Shown one piece after another: positions 60,536 through 64,000 of a DNA stretch of 64,000 nucleotides. Position 1 is the first letter of the stretch, and every line of letters begins with the position of its first letter. This DNA is from Zygaena filipendulae (taxonomy: Eukaryota; Arthropoda; Insecta; Lepidoptera; Zygaenidae): positions 8,635,501 through 8,699,500 of the forward strand of contig OU015654.1 in assembly GCA_907165275.2 (NCBI GenBank), in the 5' to 3' direction. The position numbers were made by a program, and so were the translations under genes. Under the pieces are notes generated by a model. The model did not search any database and had not been told where the DNA came from. It saw only the letters and a program-made list of their open reading frames with translations.

Positions 60536-61195
60536 TGGACGATTATCATTAGCAGATATTAGACGCTAACTAATGGATACCGGCGAGACAGAAATTTTCA
60601 GCTTAACTACTATAATATGAATACGGCCCATATTAATCTACAAGAAGCACATAATGAATCGATTGGTATTTTACGTTATGTGAAATAACAATCACTGGAA
60701 CCAGATGTTTAGGTAAATATGTAGTTATTATTTTAAGAAACGAGTTTTTTTTTAAAAACAACATTAAAGTTCTCTTCCTCATATTGAATTCTGATAGTAT
60801 CGGCGATACAGACAATGTTAAAAGAGGAATGCACAAATTGTCGATACCTACGGATGAACACTAAATTAGTAAACGTCATTGGTTTCACAATAAATGTGAA
60901 AGGAGGAATGACGCTTCTTCACGACCACGAATCACTCGTATCGTACTGATCTTGACATTTGTTCCTGGATGATATTGTTAATAATGGGTAGTAGTTGTAT
61001 GCCAACTAGTTGACTCTGTTGCGGCACGCAAGGACATCACCACATTTTATATTTGTCTCGCTTGTGTAGTTTTATATAGCTTTTTTGTCACAATATAAGA
61101 CGAACACATATTTTTCCTATTTTATTTTGGCAAATATCACTCTCGCGTAGCCATGGGTATCAATTTGGTAAGATAGTTTTAATGATCGGATTGAC

Positions 61196-61312
61196 GTAAA
61201 CGATCACCATGTTGTTCAGCAATCCAAAAAGTCCCGGGTTCAATCCCCGATCGGGCGGACTTTGTGTGATGAACACAGAGTTTCGCTTACCCGCTCTGGA
61301 CGTATATATTTA
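61196..61312 (+). repeat. tRNA-derived SINE fragment
   Basis: AGTCCCGGGTTCAATCCCCG B-box region, then GATGAACACAGAGTTTCGC, as at 14166-14300. Directly abuts a Helitron-like element. Confidence 0.65.
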
Positions 61313-61622
61313 CTAGCTGTGCCCCGCCGTTTCACCCGGATAAAACGTTTTTATATAACAACTTTTTTCCCGACATCCGCTTTAAATGAAACAAAGCCTA
61401 TATGTAGCTCCAGACTGAGCTTAATCCACCTGTGAAAATCGCATGACAATCCGTTCAGTAGATTCAGAGATTATCGTGAACAGACAGACAGACAGAAAAT
61501 AATTTTAAAAACTCTTCTTTTGTAGTTGGTTACTCTTCTTTTAACGCCCCCTGTCAATTTTTGTTAAAAATATTCAATGTACAGAATCACGGATCCTACT
61601 CTTTTATCATAGTATAGATAGA
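61313..61622 (-). mobile_element. Helitron-like element, long subfamily (copy 2)
   Basis: ACTAGCTGTGCCCCGCCGTT to TCTTTTATCATAGTATAG; counterpart of 56721-57040. 61623-62151 holds no gene. Confidence 0.75.
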
Positions 61623-62151
61623 AGATATAATTTCGTAATAAGATTTATGTAGAGAAGATTTATATATTTACTGAATATGAATGCAAAATAATTGGCAAAT
61701 TTTTTTTAACGAATATTATTGCAATTTTCATCTATATGTGAGTTGCATCACATGAAAACAGTTGCTTTTGGTAAAATTTAGGTTCCATTGTAATCAGCCT
61801 ATGGAAAGAGAAGATTGACGTATTTAATTATTATTGTTAAGTCTAAAGAAAAAAATAATTGTAGGTGGAAAATCAACCCGAAAATTTAGTACTAGTATTA
61901 TGAATAGAAACTACGAAAGTTTTAATGAAATTAATAATAATTATAATGTTATATTTACAAAAAATCTATAGAAATTTTATAAAACAATGTAGATTTATAA
62001 GTATATCACATAACATAAATATGTACTTAGTATATTTTCAGTTGACAATAATTTACCCGTACCAACATACTTACTCAAAACACAAAACGTATCCCTCAAC
62101 AAAACAGCCATTATTTGAGCTTAGATATGCCTCGATTTTTTTTCAGGTTCA

Positions 62152-63749
62152 TTATGGATCAGCAACACCTGGGGTACTTGGATTTTCTTTTAGTGCAGCT
62201 ACTGTCGTTGGTGCTGCCAATTCCGACGCAGCTGTTGATGCTTGTCCACCAGCAGGCTCCGTTGTTGTCAGTTCAGATTTAGTAGTAAGTACTTTCTCGT
62301 CAGTTGTAGCTGTACCTTCTGGTGAAGCTGAATTTAAAGCAACTGCTCCAGGTGAAGCTGGACTTTCTGTGGGTGTAGCTGGAGGGGCCGCGTCACTTGG
62401 AGTGGTAGGAGATTCAGGTGTTGCAGCATTTTCGGCAGATGCTGTACTTGTCGTGGCTTCACTTTCTGCAGGGCCAGCTGCGGTTGTGGCAGCGTTTTCT
62501 ACAAGTGCTGCGCCAGTAGTAGCAGTATTATCTGCAGTTACAGTGGTAACTTCACTTTCTGCAGATTTAGTAGTTGCTTCACTGACTGCAGCTGTGGCAG
62601 TGGGTTTACCAGAGGGTGGAGACTTTGCCGCTTCGGTGGGCTTTGATGTATCTTTTCCAGCTCTAGCAGTTAGCGCTGGTACTGAACTTGCCCCAACACT
62701 ATCTGGAGTTTTTAAAGCTCTACTAGACTTTTCATTAGACCCTGCTGATGATTGTCCTGGTTCTGGTACTCTAGGTATATGATCACCGACAGGCTGGAAA
62801 CCGTTCTCGTCAGCGATGTACCTATAATAACAAGAAAAAGAATGACCTCTACATATAAGCAACCAGTTCTTTATGAATAAAATAGACAGCGGAATTTATA
62901 CATATAAAATTACATGTCCTGACTGATTAATTGAATGATTGACTGATCAACGCACAGCCCAAATCATTGCATATTGCATAGCATGGTGGTAGGGCGCTCT
63001 CTAGTGCCCGGCTGGCTAGCTACCACCTTCAAGTTGCAAATCTGTCGCCAAGCACCTAACGGTGTATTCCGGCAGCCCCACTTGAAGGCCAGTTCCCATC
63101 CCCATTCCAGGTCGGCAACGCACCTGCATGCCTTCTGGTGTTGCAGATGTCTATGGGCGGCGGTAATCACTTACCATCAGGTGTACCACTTGCCCGTTTG
63201 CCGCCTATGACATAAAAAAATGGGTTTTTAAACTACAAATTTTGCTCAAAGCTTCTTTTAAAAATTAAAGTTGGCACTTAGAATTAGATTTTGGAAATGA
63301 AACCCCCTAAGGAACTTTTCAAGGTTGAAAAGGAAGGTGAAAGTATGAACTAAATATCGTAAATTTTGAAAGTGATTTTTGTACTCTTTTTTTAAATGAT
63401 AGCAAAACCCATTTCAGAGGTTTTGTAACTAAATCGTTAAGGTGGAAAGCGTGAAACCACGCAGGGACATCTAGCATTTCTAATCTGAAATTTCTGTGAT
63501 ACTCTCATTAATTCGATGGTGACATGATTATGAATTACGATGGGATGCATCACTTTAAGAAAATACCTGACGCTTATTAGGGTACCATCAGGTGCCGTGT
63601 AGGAGTAGGAACCTTGTTGCACATGGATCTCGTCACTTTCGTCATTCTCACCACCTTCGTTGCTGTCGGCATCCTTCGCACCTCTGGCCTTTGGAATTAC
63701 TTTATCATATGAAATCTCTTCTCGTTTTATGCCATTACCAGTTTCATAG
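62152..63749 (-). CDS. CPR-H: RR-1 cuticular protein with long Ala/Thr/Ser/Pro-rich tail (5' part outside window)
   Basis: Two exons are visible: 63567-63749 and 62152-62821 (stop TAA at 62152-62154). The upstream exon enters in phase 2 as YETGNGIKREE, contains an acidic insert (GAKDADSNEGGENDESDE), and reads QQGSYSYTAPDGTLISV. A phase-2 intron follows, inside the RR domain, a position not used by the other genes here. The next exon completes Arg and gives [22 protein letters not shown], so the chitin-binding domain is complete. About 205 residues then follow, made almost wholly of Ala, Thr, Ser, Pro, Glu and Lys, with imperfect recurring units such as AESEATT and AENAAT. The tail has no PTPPPIP motif and many potential O-glycosylation sites. 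An antisense frame across this exon is also open for 285 codons, a by-product of codon bias. The signal-peptide exon must lie beyond 64000. Confidence 0.9.
62982..63215 (-). repeat. Retroposon 3'-region fragment in CPR-H intron (minus copy)
   Basis: Read on minus: TTTTTTATGTCATAGGCGGC, then GTAAGTGATTACCGCC, CATAGACATCTGCAACACC and GTGCGTTGCCGACC. A common lepidopteran SINE/non-LTR 3' segment; diverged plus-strand copy at 12735-12915. Confidence 0.7.
63440..63475 (+). repeat. Helitron-like hairpin-end remnant
   Basis: GCGTGAAACCACGCAGGGAC and a CATCTAG ending, in the CPR-H intron. The remaining 63750-64000 shows no exon. Confidence 0.45.
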
Positions 63750-64000
63750 CTGAAATGAAAATAATAACGACAAGGATTTGAAGCTCACAAACTTATAATT
63801 TTTCACTGAGAATGTTTGGATTTGAGAGTGGAAAGGTGGATATATTTAATTTAAAAGAGACTATCCTCAATGAAAGTCTAGGTCAAGTTTACGAAACTCG
63901 TTTTTATATATAGATAAAATGTGCATATTTCCTGAGTACCCACACATTAATAAATGAATAAATTTTAATGATCAAATAACGCAGATAAATGCAACGAAAT

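Noticed and set aside
61925..62782. 285-codon plus-strand ORF rich in Val/Ala/Ser
   Set aside because: It is the antisense of the CPR-H tail exon; the minus frame has a clear RR domain and splice sites, while this one has no family motif.

Overview
This is an AT-rich, intron-rich, repeat-dense nuclear window from an insect, almost certainly a moth or butterfly (Lepidoptera). Three things point that way. There is a tandem cluster of Rebers-Riddiford (RR-1 type) cuticular protein genes. Dozens of copies of a short element share a hairpin-forming GC-rich end and a terminal CTAG, like the Lep1-type non-autonomous Helitrons described from Lepidoptera. There are also tRNA-derived SINE fragments and a mariner element. 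No bacterial-type operon, CRISPR array, rRNA gene or functional tRNA gene was seen.

The real genes are all on the minus strand, head to tail. Continuous ORFs hardly show them because the coding exons are short (3-670 bp) and separated by TE-filled introns. I reconstructed five complete or nearly complete RR-1 cuticular protein genes, one truncated at the right edge, and one degenerate exon. Left to right they are: CPR-A (96-710, 5' exon not found), a pseudogene-like exon (10368-10504), CPR-D (13277-17747, promoter near 19150), CPR-E (24734-29918, promoter near 30014), CPR-F (35676-43778, promoter near 43865), CPR-G (47557-52517, promoter near 52600) and CPR-H (62152-63749, 5' part beyond the window). 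All share a phase-2 intron just before the YETGNG-like start of the chitin-binding domain. D, E, F and G have a TATA box at a sensible distance upstream of exon 1. Such genes encode secreted chitin-binding structural proteins of the cuticle, and clusters of this kind are usually co-expressed by epidermis during moult cycles.

Region by region: 1-3 kb holds the end of CPR-A, a ~950 bp inverted repeat and a hAT-like non-autonomous element. 3-13 kb is a TE graveyard with foldback MITEs, a GC-rich island followed by a chimeric transposase relic, and a 136-bp tandem repeat split by an insertion. 13-30 kb holds CPR-D, a frameshifted mariner and CPR-E. 30-52 kb holds CPR-F and CPR-G with long intervening repeats. 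52-62 kb is gene-free TE sequence. 62-64 kb is the 3' half of CPR-H, which carries an unusual ~205-residue Ala/Thr/Ser/Pro-rich tail.

I found no convincing evidence for a new multi-gene system. The items most worth a second look are the mucin-like tail of CPR-H, long foldback hairpins inside introns of CPR-E and CPR-F, a MITE ending about ten bases from a CPR-F splice donor, a CA microsatellite in coding sequence at a CPR-D splice donor, and the decayed cuticular exon at 10.4 kb. Exon boundaries were inferred by eye from GT/AG sites, phase and family conservation; no alignment or transcript was available.
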